A stretch of 64,000 bases of DNA. Source: JARLGU01 sp036504535. GTDB lineage: Bacteria; Armatimonadota; Armatimonadia; Armatimonadales; Capsulimonadaceae. Position numbers and translations under genes: made by a program. The stretch is from NCBI GenBank assembly GCA_036504535.1, contig DASXUY010000045.1:46934-110933 (forward strand), written 5' to 3'. Below, piece after piece: positions 52,470-61,571 of the stretch. Positions within the stretch are counted from its first letter, which is position 1. The number at the start of each line of letters is the position of its first letter. The notes beneath the pieces were generated by a model that was not told the DNA's origin, made no database searches, and saw nothing but the letters and a program-made list of their open reading frames with translations.

Positions 52470-54151
52470 GCACCTTTTTGGGACGCACCTTTTTTGGAAG
52501 TGACAATCTCCAGCATGGACCGGTACCACGACGCCCAGATCTCGCGATCACCACGTCTGCCTGACACGGCAAGGAACGCGTCCTCTACGACCGGGATCGC
52601 GGTGACAACACAGCCGCTTCCAAGAGAGTGGCGCAGCACCATCGGCACATCGTGTTCATCGGTGGCGAGCACGGCCGCCCCTCGTTCCTCGACCTGCACC
52701 TTGAAGCCGCGAGCGAACGACTGGAACGTATACGTATCCGCTCGCAGGGTGACGGTGCTTGACAGCGGCGCGCGGTAGTCGACGGCAACAGCCCCGACCA
52801 GCGCCTGGTAGTCGGGTCCCCAGTTAACGGGGTCAGGGCCATGCCACACGAGCTTGCCCCCGGCCGTTACCCACTCCGCCAGCGCCGCAGCTTCGTCGAT
52901 ATCGAGGAGCGCGCTTGCCACCACGATAACGCCGCTGGCAGGTAGCGGCAGGTCGCCGCGGATGATCGCCACATTGTAGCCCAGCTCCCGCAAGAGGTAG
53001 TTCGCCGCAACCATCCTCGCGCCGGTCGTACGCGGGTCGTTGCCGGGGTTGGTCGGCTCATCACGCAAGTAGTAGTGCTTCGGCCAATAAAGGCCGACGG
53101 TCGGCTTGGCAGACGCTGGAGGCGGCGACGTAAGGCTCTTGCCGAACTCAATAAAGTACTCGAGACCGGGTTTGACATTGCCAGCAGCGTCCACCAGGCC
53201 CAACGTCCCCTCGAAGCCGTTCTTGACATAGGGATGGACCCTCGCCGTGATATCGCGCAAGCACCACCATAGGAAGCCGTTGCCGCCCGCTGCCCAGCAG
53301 GCTGGGAGCATGCCGCGCAGGTAGGAGTCTTGCTGCGACGCGCCGCCGGTCACGATGGTGCCGAACTCCTGCACGAGCACTGGGCCGAACGCCTTCGCGC
53401 ACTGAGTGTAGAACGGAAGCAGCGACTGCGCCAGCGGGTCGGTGAGACCGTCGAAGGAGACCGGATGCCATGCCGGGACCGGGTAGGCATGCATGCTGTA
53501 GTAGTCGGTGCCTGTCTCTTGCCCGAAGCGCCATCCGCTGTCGCCCACGACTTGTCCGTGCTCGCAGCCGGAGACAATGAGCGCGTCCGGGTACGCGTCA
53601 CGCACCGCCGCGCTGATCGTGGCGCACCACTGCTCGACCTTCGCAGGGCTTGCGGCATGGCTGTCGTTCAAGCAGTTGAGTTCGTTGCCGAGGTCGACTC
53701 CGAACAGCTGGTGGTGGAACGGGGCAATGGCCGCCGCGCACCGGGAGGCGAACGCCGCCCCGCGCTCCACCATTAAGGGGTCCGCGAACACATTGCGCCC
53801 TGCCCGCCACGCAGGCCAGAACTCGCCGCCACTCATCCAGCCGACGAACAGGGACGGCTGGGCCAAGATGTCGCGATCATCGCACCAGGCGAGGAACTGG
53901 GTGAGACGGTCGAACTTCTGGTCGTCGTAGACGCCCTCTTCCGGCTCGAAATCCTGCCAGCGGACGAAGAAGCGGATGCAGTTCAAGCCGAGGCGATTCA
54001 TGAGGTCCAGGTCGGCCTGGATCTCAGCCTCGGGCCAAGTGAGCCACATGTCAACTCCACACGAGCCGGGCCAGTAGTTGGCTCCGAGAAGCGGGAGGAA
54101 CGTGTCGCCACGGTAGAAGTAGCCATCGGCGGCAAGCCGAGGTGCAGTCAT
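52466..54151 (-). CDS. Clan GH-A glycosidase (GH5/GH42-like), no signal peptide
   Basis: A 561-residue protein without a signal peptide. TIM barrel about residues 10-345: LGANYWPGSCGVDMW, LGLNCIRFFVRWQDFEPEEG, FGVDLGNELNCLND (acid/base E157), GPVLVQEFGTIVTGG (nucleophile E262), FLWWCLRDI. Residues about 350-560 look like a Rossmann-like GATase/trimerisation domain as in GH42 (VGLYWPKHYYLRDEP, AEWVTAGGKLVWHGPDP, LVGAVAVDYRAPL) followed by a small sandwich. Predicted to act on imported oligosaccharides in the cytoplasm. It lies directly upstream of module F but is separated from it by the module's own promoter, so it may be read with it only by read-through. Confidence 0.82.
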   Translation of the reverse strand: MTAPRLAADGYFYRGDTFLPLLGANYWPGSCGVDMWLTWPEAEIQADLDLMNRLGLNCIRFFVRWQDFEPEEGVYDDQKFDRLTQFLAWCDDRDILAQPSLFVGWMSGGEFWPAWRAGRNVFADPLMVERGAAFASRCAAAIAPFHHQLFGVDLGNELNCLNDSHAASPAKVEQWCATISAAVRDAYPDALIVSGCEHGQVVGDSGWRFGQETGTDYYSMHAYPVPAWHPVSFDGLTDPLAQSLLPFYTQCAKAFGPVLVQEFGTIVTGGASQQDSYLRGMLPACWAAGGNGFLWWCLRDITARVHPYVKNGFEGTLGLVDAAGNVKPGLEYFIEFGKSLTSPPPASAKPTVGLYWPKHYYLRDEPTNPGNDPRTTGARMVAANYLLRELGYNVAIIRGDLPLPASGVIVVASALLDIDEAAALAEWVTAGGKLVWHGPDPVNWGPDYQALVGAVAVDYRAPLSSTVTLRADTYTFQSFARGFKVQVEERGAAVLATDEHDVPMVLRHSLGSGCVVTAIPVVEDAFLAVSGRRGDREIWASWYRSMLEIVTSKKGASQKGA

Positions 54152-54388
54152 TGAGGGTGTGCTCCAATAGGGTGTAGTGTTACGGCAAGGTCATTATGGC
54201 ATGAGGAGCGCTCGCCGCGCAGGCCGCCTCTCCGGCGGGGACCAACGGGTCCGTTGGATCGTTGTAGGGGACGACGTTACGCTGGGTCCGAGTTGGCAGT
54301 AGGCTTTGATAGCGGACGAAGCGTAATACCGAGCGGAAGCGAGATCGAAAGATTGCCCGCGCGGCAACGGAGCGCTTCCTTCACGTAT

Positions 54389-56266
54389 TCACCCCTTTGC
54401 GGCGGCGCGGCGAAGCTGCTCGACGTAGATAGTCAGCACCGAGATGTCGGATGGGGTGACGCCGGAGACGCGGGCGGCCTGGCCCAGCGAGATGGGGCGG
54501 ACTTTGGCGAGTTGCTGGCGGCTCTCGTTAGATAGCGACTTGATTCGGGCATAGTCGATGTCGGCAGGGATGGCCATGTCTTCACGTCGGGCGTGAGCGT
54601 CGATCTGCGTCTGCTGCCGGACGATGTAACCGGAGTACTTCACCCCGATCTCGGTCTGCTCGGCAACGTCGCGCGGGGTCTCTACCCCAGACAACACGGC
54701 AATATCACGGTAATCTACTTCGGGACGCTTGAGCAGGTCCAGCAGCGACATCTTGTGGGTTGTCGGCCTGATGTAGCGCTCTGCCAGCCGGGCATTGTCG
54801 GCGGGTCCGACAAACGACTCGCTGAGACGGGTCTTGTCGGCGTCGATGGCTGCCTTCTTTGCCTGGTAGCGCTCCCACCGGGCATCGTCCACCAGCCCGA
54901 TCTGCCGCCCAAGTTCGGTAAGCCGCAGGTCGGCATTGTCTTGGCGCAGAAGCAGGCGGTACTCGGCGCGGCTGGTCAGCAGGCGGTAAGGCTCGTCGGC
55001 CCCCTTGGTGACAAGGTCATCGATCATGACGCCGATGTAAGCGTCGCGCCGGCTTAGCACGAACGGCGGACGGCCTTGGGCTAACAGGGCCGCATTGGCT
55101 CCCGCGATCAGCCCCTGCCCTGCCGCCTCCTCGTAGCCTGACGTTCCATTGATCTGCCCGGCTAGGAACAGGCCCTTGATGCGCTTTGTCATGAGCGCAT
55201 GGGTCAACTCGGTGGCGGGGACAGCGTCGTACTCGACTGCGTAGCCTGCTCGCGTGATGGAGCAGTGTTCGAGACCAGGGATAGTGTGCAGGAACGCCAG
55301 CTGGACGTCCTCCGGCATCGAAGTGCTCATCCCCTGCACGTACAGTTCGTCGGTGTCCCAGCCCTCCTGCTCCAGAAAGACCTGGTGGCTGTCTTTGTCC
55401 GCGAACTTAACGACCTTGTCCTCGATACTCGGGCAGTAGCGCGGTCCGAGACCTTCGATGTGGCCGCCGTACATCGCTGAGCGGCCAAGGTTGGCCTTGA
55501 TGACGTCGTGCGTGGCCGTGTTCGTGTACGTCAGCCACGACGGCAGCAGCCCTTGAACAGTGATGGCGTCGTTTGCGAACGAGAACGGCGGCACATCCGG
55601 CTCGCTCTCTTGCGCAGCAGTCTTGCTGAAGTCGACGGTGCGCTTGTCCACCCGTGGCGTCGTCCCGGTCTTCAGCCTCACAGTCGGGAAGCCGAGGCGC
55701 CGGATGGCATCCGACAGCGCGACCGACGGGAACTCCCCTGCCCGCCCCGCCGAGATACGCGTGTCGCCGATATGGATCAGCCCGCGCAAAAAGGTGCCGG
55801 TGGTGATGACCACCGCGTCCGCACGCATCTCCACGCCGGTCTGAGTGCGGATGCCGACAATGCGGGCCGTGTCCCCATCGCCCTCGACAAGCAGCTCTTC
55901 GACCATCGCCTGCTTGTAATCGACATTAGCCGCGTGCTCCAGCGCCGCCTTCATGACGCGCTGATACATCTTCTTGTCGACCTGCGCGCGCAACGCCTGG
56001 ACCGCTGGCCCCTTGCCCGTGTTGAGCATGCGGATGTGGGTGACCGCCTCATCGGTGGTCAGCGCCATCTGACCGCCAAGCGCATCCACCTCGCGCACCA
56101 CATGCCCCTTCGCCGGCCCACCGATGGAGCAGTTGCACGGCATCAACCCGACATTGTCGAGGTTGATGGTAAGCACCGCCGTCCGGCACCCCATCCGCCC
56201 CGCCGCCAGCGCCGCCTCGATCCCCGCATGGCCCGCCCCGATTACGATCACATCATACGTGTACAT
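54389..56266 (-). CDS. mnmG: tRNA uridine 5-carboxymethylaminomethyl modification enzyme MnmG (GidA)
   Basis: A 625-residue FAD enzyme that with MnmE makes cmnm5U34 in tRNA. ATG 56266 (MYTYDVIVIGAGHAGIEAAL) is the usual start; the frame is open 19 codons more. FAD-binding GAGHAGIEAA, catalytic PCNCSIGGPAKGH with Cys, family blocks FLRGLIHIGDTRISAGRAGE, RLKTGTTPRVDKRTVD, GLFLAGQINGTSGYEEAAGQ and a helical C-terminal domain ending ISVLTIYVEQLRR. Length is normal. No mnmE or rsmG follows, unlike many genomes; the next minus-strand gene is a glycosidase. Confidence 0.98.
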   Translation of the reverse strand: MYTYDVIVIGAGHAGIEAALAAGRMGCRTAVLTINLDNVGLMPCNCSIGGPAKGHVVREVDALGGQMALTTDEAVTHIRMLNTGKGPAVQALRAQVDKKMYQRVMKAALEHAANVDYKQAMVEELLVEGDGDTARIVGIRTQTGVEMRADAVVITTGTFLRGLIHIGDTRISAGRAGEFPSVALSDAIRRLGFPTVRLKTGTTPRVDKRTVDFSKTAAQESEPDVPPFSFANDAITVQGLLPSWLTYTNTATHDVIKANLGRSAMYGGHIEGLGPRYCPSIEDKVVKFADKDSHQVFLEQEGWDTDELYVQGMSTSMPEDVQLAFLHTIPGLEHCSITRAGYAVEYDAVPATELTHALMTKRIKGLFLAGQINGTSGYEEAAGQGLIAGANAALLAQGRPPFVLSRRDAYIGVMIDDLVTKGADEPYRLLTSRAEYRLLLRQDNADLRLTELGRQIGLVDDARWERYQAKKAAIDADKTRLSESFVGPADNARLAERYIRPTTHKMSLLDLLKRPEVDYRDIAVLSGVETPRDVAEQTEIGVKYSGYIVRQQTQIDAHARREDMAIPADIDYARIKSLSNESRQQLAKVRPISLGQAARVSGVTPSDISVLTIYVEQLRRAAAKG

Positions 56267-56433
56267 CTTGGCGATTATTGTACCAGCCCTGCGCGATGCC
56301 ACATTCCCACAACGTGGGAGCACCGCGAACAGAGCTACTAGCCCGTGCCAGTTGGGGCGGGCTTGAACTCAGACTGGGTACGTTCGGATCTGTAGCGACG
56401 GGGTAATCTACTGCGAAGGACTCGCATCACACC

Positions 56434-56439
56434 TATAAT
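56434..56439 (+). promoter_or_regulatory. Possible -10 box for the plus-strand accessory genes
   Basis: TATAAT about 98 bp before the start at 56537, without a good -35 box (CTGCGA at 17-nt spacing). Weak evidence only. Confidence 0.3.
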
Positions 56440-56536
56440 AGAGGATCGAACACGCGCGGGCGTCAATAATACACAGTTCCTGTGGACCGGGTGTTCATCG
56501 GGTCCGTAAATGCCGACGATAGAGAATTGTTAATAA

Positions 56537-56938
56537 ATGGGACAACGAAAGATATCGAATGACGAAGCAATGCCCATGATACTGGCAGCATGTCCAAGTT
56601 TTGGGGAAACGTGGATGAAACATCTAATATGGTGGGTGCCAGACGTCCCAAGCGTCGGAATGAGTGTTTCCGAGTTCTCTGGTTACATTGCGGACGAAGC
56701 GGCTTCCATGTCGTCGACGGAGTTAGCCCGCATATTCGATGTGATTGAGCAGCTAGTTGCGAACGGATCAACCGACGTCGCAACAGCTGCAACTACCCAG
56801 TTCCTCGAAAACCTTCAGAATATAGCATCGAATGGTGGACTTGATTTTTCTATCGTTGTCCCATACCTGGGAACTGAATCCCGCGCGTATTGCATTGCCT
56901 GGGACAAATTCTGCGGCGCTAAGTCGCCTGGGCTGTAA
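56537..56938 (+). CDS. Small acidic protein of unknown function
   Basis: A 133-residue soluble protein (MGQRKISNDEAMPMILAACP). It has a helical pattern (FSGYIADEAASMSSTELARI, DVIEQLVANGSTDVATAATT, FLENLQNIASNG) and reads like the DUF7674-type small proteins that are often found beside toxin and immunity genes, but I cannot confirm the family. No signal peptide or membrane segment. First of a run of small plus-strand genes with higher AT and looser spacing than the modules. Confidence 0.65.
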   Translation: MGQRKISNDEAMPMILAACPSFGETWMKHLIWWVPDVPSVGMSVSEFSGYIADEAASMSSTELARIFDVIEQLVANGSTDVATAATTQFLENLQNIASNGGLDFSIVVPYLGTESRAYCIAWDKFCGAKSPGL

Positions 56939-57183
56939 CGGGCGAGAACCTTGCCCGGATTTCGCTGGCAGAGCCACCACGCATTCAAGCAGCACGCTCA
57001 GACAATCGCATATCGTACACGAGCGCAAGCGATAATTTGCGCAACTCCAGTACTCGCCGCTCTTCTGCCGCAGGCTGAGAAGCAACCCGAGCAGGTACGA
57101 TGTTCGGGTGAACTTAGATGCGAAACTTGCACGCAGGACCAGCCAGGGTATCCTGACCATGAAGCGCCCGGAGCTGTTACCAT

Positions 57184-57915
57184 ATGTATGTCTGCCGCTT
57201 ACGCATCGCCCTGGCGGGCTCTCGAATTAGTGATCTTGCTGAGGAAATATCATTGCTCCTCGAGGCCCTGCGCATGAACGGGCAAATCTGCGGCAGAGAG
57301 TTCGCAGTGGAGAAGCGTAAATCTTCGTGCATCGCAACGATCTTAGTGCCAGAACCAGCAGCGTTGAGTCCTGAGCACAATAATCTCTACGTACGTGACA
57401 CGCTCAAGCGACTGGAAGACAACGGCGCGATTGTAACGCACGAGCCTGCCATGCAGGAACTTCAGTATCTAGGGACCTGCAAATGCGCACATCGTACGGC
57501 CCTGGTGTTATACACCAGTTATACGTCGCTGGAATCTCCGATTCGTTGCATCGACTGCTTTGGTCCCATTCCCTTGTACCGCATTCCTCGTCTCCCTGGA
57601 GTCGGCGAATACTATGATATCGTATGCTGGCAGTCAAACTATGAGGATTGTGATCGCCTTCAAATGAATTGCCTCGTTCTTGAGAAGCAAGCACTTGGGC
57701 AGCTGACGAAGCCGCGAAGCACCCTTAGCTTGCAGGGACGTCGGATATGCCGTTGGGTATCGCAAACAACAAACTTGCCCGTGTATTACTATCTTCAAGT
57801 AGCGCAAGATGACGCGCCTGCGGCCAAGTGCCCGTCGTGCGGCCGCGACGGGACGGCGCAAAACACTTCGGACGTCTTTCGATATAGATGTGATCCGTGC
57901 TACCTTGTCTTTTGA
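57184..57915 (+). CDS. Zinc-ribbon protein of DUF2310 type
   Basis: A 243-residue protein with a mixed N-terminal domain (MYVCRLRIALAGSRISDLAE), a middle CKCAHRTALVL and IRCIDCFGPIPLYRIP segment, and a C-terminal CPSCGRDG to YRCDPCYLVF four-Cys ribbon. Placement of the ribbon at the C-terminus and the IRCIDCFGPIPLY block fit DUF2310 (Zn-ribbon-containing, possibly nucleic-acid binding). Members are common near polymorphic toxin loci, which supports an accessory or defensive role by context only. 245 bp of empty sequence precede it. Confidence 0.72.
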   Translation: MYVCRLRIALAGSRISDLAEEISLLLEALRMNGQICGREFAVEKRKSSCIATILVPEPAALSPEHNNLYVRDTLKRLEDNGAIVTHEPAMQELQYLGTCKCAHRTALVLYTSYTSLESPIRCIDCFGPIPLYRIPRLPGVGEYYDIVCWQSNYEDCDRLQMNCLVLEKQALGQLTKPRSTLSLQGRRICRWVSQTTNLPVYYYLQVAQDDAPAAKCPSCGRDGTAQNTSDVFRYRCDPCYLVF

Positions 57916-58034
57916 CCTTTCGGAGTTTGCTGAAAGGCCAAGATGGATACTGGAATGGATACTGTTGGATGTGTTCAGAGAGCAGTAATCGCGCTACGTA
58001 ATATGGCTTATGCTGAAGAGACGCTGGCCCGACT

Positions 58035-58307
58035 ATGAAGCTACCAATCGCGGTAAGTCCGCGTATCGCACTTATTGTTATCTGGGTACCGACTGTTGCT
58101 CTTGCCTTTGTTATCGGCTCTGTTTGTCAACTGGCGCTATGGCATCATGGCGGTCGTCCGATAGGGGCCTCCCTTCTACGCTGCCCCTTGCTTTGGTACC
58201 CATACTTTCTCATTGCTGTCGCTATCGGAGAGCGGCTTGCACGCTGGCTCAATGGCAGGGTTATCGTCACCGAGACCGCTTCGCCGTCCACCGATAGACA
58301 GCGGTGA
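58035..58307 (+). CDS. Small membrane protein, unknown function
   Basis: A 90-residue protein with two likely membrane helices (IALIVIWVPTVALAFVIGSV and LLWYPYFLIAVAIGERL) joined by a short His-rich loop. No family recognised. The frame at 58010-58297 overlaps it in another phase and lacks such a pattern, so I prefer this one. Confidence 0.5.
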   Translation: MKLPIAVSPRIALIVIWVPTVALAFVIGSVCQLALWHHGGRPIGASLLRCPLLWYPYFLIAVAIGERLARWLNGRVIVTETASPSTDRQR

Positions 58308-58404
58308 CGCAGAAAGCTCTTTATGCCCAGCGCCGTTCCAGGGACCGATTGTTGCCACAAACTCTTGCTTGGACCTTTTGCGGTTCCGGGGCCATTTGAA
58401 CCGA

Positions 58405-58887
58405 ATGCTGATGGCGAAAACTACACCAACAATAGACTACAGGTATTACACGCCCCTAGGATTGCCTTACCTACTTCTGATCCTTAGTACTGCGATTGGG
58501 GGTGCGACCTTAGGCATGGTCGCCCGCGATCATTTCGCCACACATTGGCTGGGACTACTCATTGGGGCGCCTGTCGGGGCGGTTGTTGGGGCCGTAGTGT
58601 TTGTCGTTAGTGTACGAGCACGTATCCGGTATCTACTTCCCCTGCCATGTTGCAGGAATGGCGTCTGCAAAATATTCGAGCGTGATTACACGTACGCTCG
58701 GGGACGTATCATCGGCTGGCTGGACCCAGGGCTTTACCACTTTCGATGCGCCTGCGGTGACGACTATCTGCGTCGCGGGCGGAGGTTCATGTTGATTGCG
58801 TCTGACGGCGCCCCCATTCCGTACAAGAGATTGATTCGGTGGCACGAATGGATCGATGACATTGAGCCTGAGCATAATCATTCATGA
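58405..58887 (+). CDS. Two-helix membrane protein with Cys-rich tail, unknown function
   Basis: A 160-residue protein (start ATG 58405 or 58411). Two membrane helices (GLPYLLLILSTAIGGATLGM; LGLLIGAPVGAVVGAVVFVV) are followed by a soluble tail with CCRNGVC and FRCACGDDY, a possible metal site. Similar small membrane proteins appear as immunity or orphan genes; no firm family. The frame is open 64 codons more upstream but in a region without a ribosome site. Confidence 0.6.
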   Translation: MLMAKTTPTIDYRYYTPLGLPYLLLILSTAIGGATLGMVARDHFATHWLGLLIGAPVGAVVGAVVFVVSVRARIRYLLPLPCCRNGVCKIFERDYTYARGRIIGWLDPGLYHFRCACGDDYLRRGRRFMLIASDGAPIPYKRLIRWHEWIDDIEPEHNHS

Positions 58888-58980
58888 TCAGCAGCCATTC
58901 GCGACATCCAGGGGTGACCGCGCAGCGCCAAACTATGCCTTCTAAGTGCCCGTCGGCTCGCATATCCCTCCCAGTGTTGT

Positions 58981-59292
58981 GTGAGGAAAGAACATAAAGT
59001 GCAACAGGTCAGCCTAGATCCGCACATTATCAGCGAGATGAGGTCCCTAGCAAGACGAGGCGCTACGGTTTCCGATCTCGCGCAGGCGATTCGTAGCGCG
59101 TTGCCAGCGCGCGACGCGAGTCGTCTGCTTACCATCGCGTACTTTAGAAGTGCGTTTTCGCTCTCAATCCCGGACGCGTCTCTCGTAGGGGCGCTATCCA
59201 TGTTTGGCGAGTCCAGCGTAAGCGATGCCGAGATAAATAGGGCGTTGCAACCGCTGATCGTTGAGCACTTTAGGGGCGAAACCAGACCATAG
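58981..59292 (+). CDS. Small hypothetical protein
   Basis: A 103-residue soluble protein with GTG start (58981, or GTG 58999). Contains helical stretches (IISEMRSLARRGATVSDLAQ, ASRLLTIAYFRSAFSLSIPD). No motif recognised. It ends the run of small plus-strand genes. Confidence 0.5.
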   Translation: MRKEHKVQQVSLDPHIISEMRSLARRGATVSDLAQAIRSALPARDASRLLTIAYFRSAFSLSIPDASLVGALSMFGESSVSDAEINRALQPLIVEHFRGETRP

Positions 59293-59414
59293 ATAACACT
59301 TCGCCAGCACGCGCTCCCATGGGGACCGCAAGCGGTGCGAGCACGGGTAATCCAGCCTTTAATTTTTCACGCGATAAACGAATCGCGTTGCGCAACGCAA
59401 AACCAATTCCGACT

Positions 59415-59441
59415 CCCCCTCGCCTTTCCAAGGAGAGGGGG
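59415..59441. repeat. Short G/C hairpin of a dispersed type
   Basis: Arms CCCCCTC and GAGGGGG with an inner CCTT/AAGG pair around TCC, followed by GCCGGGGGGTGAGG. Sequences of this kind are scattered between genes in many high-GC genomes. Confidence 0.5.
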
Positions 59442-59471
59442 CCGGGGGGTGAGGTAATCGCCACCACCGCG

Positions 59472-59993
59472 TCAGCCGAGCGACAGCGATCCGGCGGCAG
59501 CGTTGCGGCGGCTTTGGTCGAGGCGTTCCGTGACGATGGCTAAGGCTTCGCGTGCGATGGCGCATTCGCATTGCACGTCGCAACGCTTAAGCTGGGTCTT
59601 ATCCAGGCAATAACGCGGACAGCCAGCCGTGTTGGCTCTTTTCGCAGGGTAACGCGGTCCACGGTAAAGGTCGAGGAACTCCCAAACAGGGATCGCGAGA
59701 GTGGTTCCGCAGGATGAACCACGATGATTGAACATCAGCAAGCCCTGCTCTAAAGTGTCGATATCAGCCTGATAGCCAACGACGACAAGCGACGGGTCCG
59801 CGAGGAACCGGTCGCGCGTGGGCCAACCATGTCCGCACAAGCTGCATGTCTTGAAGGCAGCTTTCACGACTCCCTCCTGCGTATTGTCACCAAGTTCATA
59901 TTCTCTAGTTTGGCGAATTGGGCGAGTGTTACCTTCCTCGGTCCGACGGATTCTTTGTGCGTCTGAAAGACTGAATCTAGCAAAGGTTGCCAA
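59472..59993 (-). CDS. Conserved-looking Cys-rich hypothetical protein
   Basis: A 173-residue protein with TTG start at 59993 (no better start seen). Ordered Cys pattern: FKTCSLCGHGW, RGSSCGTTLAIPV, AGCPRYCLDKTQ, KRCDVQCECAIARE, which suggests one or two zinc sites. The middle has WPTRDRFLADPSLVVVGYQA and LLMFNHRGS. This string looks like a widespread family of uncharacterised proteins in soil bacteria. No neighbour suggests a function. Confidence 0.7.
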   Translation of the reverse strand: MATFARFSLSDAQRIRRTEEGNTRPIRQTREYELGDNTQEGVVKAAFKTCSLCGHGWPTRDRFLADPSLVVVGYQADIDTLEQGLLMFNHRGSSCGTTLAIPVWEFLDLYRGPRYPAKRANTAGCPRYCLDKTQLKRCDVQCECAIAREALAIVTERLDQSRRNAAAGSLSLG

Positions 59994-60121
59994 TCATATG
60001 CGGGATGAACGAAAACCTCATCTCCAACCCACAATTTCAAGGAACCAAACACGGGGTATATATCGTCAAACCGCTGGCGGCAAGCGAGACGCCGCAATCG
60101 AACGTAGAGGAGCCATCCGTT

Positions 60122-60583
60122 ATGAACACTCAGCTGAAATGGCGCAAAAGCCGTGTCGTCGTTGCCGCACTACTGGCACTGTCCCTTGTTACCGCCGGAA
60201 TCACGGCGGCCAAAGCCGATCTGCTTGGCGGTCTCCTGGCCGGCGTCGGGATCGTCGTGCTGGTCCACCAGTTTGGCCCGCAACTGAACAGTTTTATCAA
60301 CACGATCACAGCCAATAAGGGCATGACCAACGACCAGGCGACCAAGGTAGTGCCGCTGCTGTCGATTGGCCAGGGGACATATGCGGGGATGGTGCAGGTG
60401 ACCGGCCAGCGCGACCAGGTGGACGATTGCAAGGCGGTCGGCATCCTCGAAGGCGAGTTCGCCAGCCACAAGTTCCGCGCGCGGGCGCTGGTGCCCATCG
60501 ACAACGACAACCCTGGCAAAAGCACAAACATCAAGCGTGTCGCAGGAGTTGGCGTCAGCGCGTTGATTGATGTCCGGCTGTAG
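60122..60583 (+). CDS. Exported small protein of unknown function
   Basis: A 153-residue protein. ATG 60122 has GAGGAG about 10 bases upstream and gives signal peptide MNTQLKWRKSRVVVAALLAL ending near AKA-D. The mature part has a glycine-rich hydrophobic segment (LLGGLLAGVGIVVLVHQFGP) and a beta-rich end (YAGMVQVTGQRDQVDDC, FRARALVPIDNDNPG). It could be membrane-anchored. No family recognised. A terminator-like repeat follows 5 bp after the stop. Confidence 0.75.
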   Translation: MNTQLKWRKSRVVVAALLALSLVTAGITAAKADLLGGLLAGVGIVVLVHQFGPQLNSFINTITANKGMTNDQATKVVPLLSIGQGTYAGMVQVTGQRDQVDDCKAVGILEGEFASHKFRARALVPIDNDNPGKSTNIKRVAGVGVSALIDVRL

Positions 60584-60587
60584 GACT

Positions 60588-60632
60588 TAGGATGGCTCGG
60601 GCCGCCAGGGCCTTTTTTATGAAGGGGTGGCA
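60588..60632 (+). repeat. Terminator-like 45-bp repeat, copy 1
   Basis: Starts TAGGATGGCTCGGGCC, has a short GGCC/GGCC hairpin, then TTTTTT and a GGGGTGGCA end. Related copies are at 60684-60727 (inverted) and 61572-61616. Its T-run fits transcription stop of the gene at 60122-60583. Confidence 0.65.
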
Positions 60633-60683
60633 TAACCGCGTCTTGCGATACGGCAAGCGTGGTGTTCAACAATCACAACCCAT

Positions 60684-60727
60684 CGCCACCCTTTTCTAAA
60701 AAAGGCCACCCGGCCCGAGGGATCCTA
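60684..60727 (-). repeat. Terminator-like repeat, copy 2 (inverted)
   Basis: On the minus strand reads TAGGATCCCTCGGGCCGGGT then GGCCTTTTTTAG and AGGGTGGCG. It lies 9 bp past the stop of the ankyrin gene (60736) and would serve as its terminator. Confidence 0.65.
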
Positions 60728-60735
60728 AACCTGTA

Positions 60736-61569
60736 TTACCCCGCCAGCTCGACCAACAACTCAACGATATTGGCGTCGGATTCCGGCGCCTCCACGTAGT
60801 GATACACCTCGCGCAGCCGAACACCAGCGTCTACCAGCCCCGCGGTCGCGACCCAGTGGCGCAGCGAGTAATGCGCAAAGCCTAGCTGTGTGAACGGCCC
60901 CTTGATAAACACCGCCGCGCACCGGAACGAAGGCAGCGCGCCAGCGTCGACGCCGGGGACAGCCTCGCCGGGCAGTGACCCGACCGTGGCGCCGTAGGTA
61001 AGCGAGAAGCGCTGCTCAGTATCGAACCGCGAGCTGATCGCGGGGCTGAAACCGGTGTATTCCGCGATATCGGGACCGGTGCGTAGAGGCTCGATGGTCG
61101 CGGCGACGGACGGATCGGCCAGCGGATAGCCAAGCTTCGAGACGTCGGCAGGTGACAGCGGGCCGGGGAAGCGAACGCCTGCGACGAGGACGCTTGCCTG
61201 CTCCTTGATCACCAGGTCGGTCATGGTGTAGTTGTCGCGGCGCTCGACCGGAAGGCCGCCTGATCGCCACACATCGGTCACGGCAGGGTCGGCGCGAGTC
61301 ACCGCCAGCACATCCCACTGCTTCCCCGCTGGGCTCGTGTACGCCCACATCCCCGGCCCACCGCCAATATGCCTGTTCGCGCCAGCGACAAGCAGCATAT
61401 CGACGATATCAGCGTGCCCGTTGCGAGCGGCCCAGCAAAGGGCAGTGCCGCTCTCCGGGCCGACGCTGTCTAGCACTGCGCTAGCGTCGATAAGCGAGCG
61501 TACGGCTGCAGTATTCCCGTCGCGTGCGGCGTCGATAAGTGGTGTGGTGGGTAGTTTCGGTGGATTCAT
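60736..61569 (-). CDS. Ankyrin-repeat protein
   Basis: A 277-residue protein. ATG 61569 (MNPPKLPTTPLIDAARDGNT) is preferred because the longer frame reads through the upstream copy of the terminator-like repeat. Two ankyrin repeats at the N-terminus (TPLIDAARDGNTAAVRSLID; TALCWAARNGHADIVDMLLV), then a domain of about 180 residues with no family that I recognise (DVLAVTRADPAVTDVWRSGG, IEPLRTGPDIAEYTGFSP). Cytoplasmic. Flanked by inverted copies of one repeat at 60684 and 61572. Confidence 0.8.
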   Translation of the reverse strand: MNPPKLPTTPLIDAARDGNTAAVRSLIDASAVLDSVGPESGTALCWAARNGHADIVDMLLVAGANRHIGGGPGMWAYTSPAGKQWDVLAVTRADPAVTDVWRSGGLPVERRDNYTMTDLVIKEQASVLVAGVRFPGPLSPADVSKLGYPLADPSVAATIEPLRTGPDIAEYTGFSPAISSRFDTEQRFSLTYGATVGSLPGEAVPGVDAGALPSFRCAAVFIKGPFTQLGFAHYSLRHWVATAGLVDAGVRLREVYHYVEAPESDANIVELLVELAG

Positions 61570-61571
61570 AT

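Noticed and set aside
56341..56480. Possible tRNA or small RNA after mnmG
   Set aside because: GGATCGAAC and GC-rich stretches looked promising, but no cloverleaf with a matching acceptor stem could be drawn.
58010..58297. 95-codon frame overlapping the small membrane protein
   Set aside because: The other phase (58035-58307) has clear membrane helices; this one has a random-looking Cys-rich sequence.
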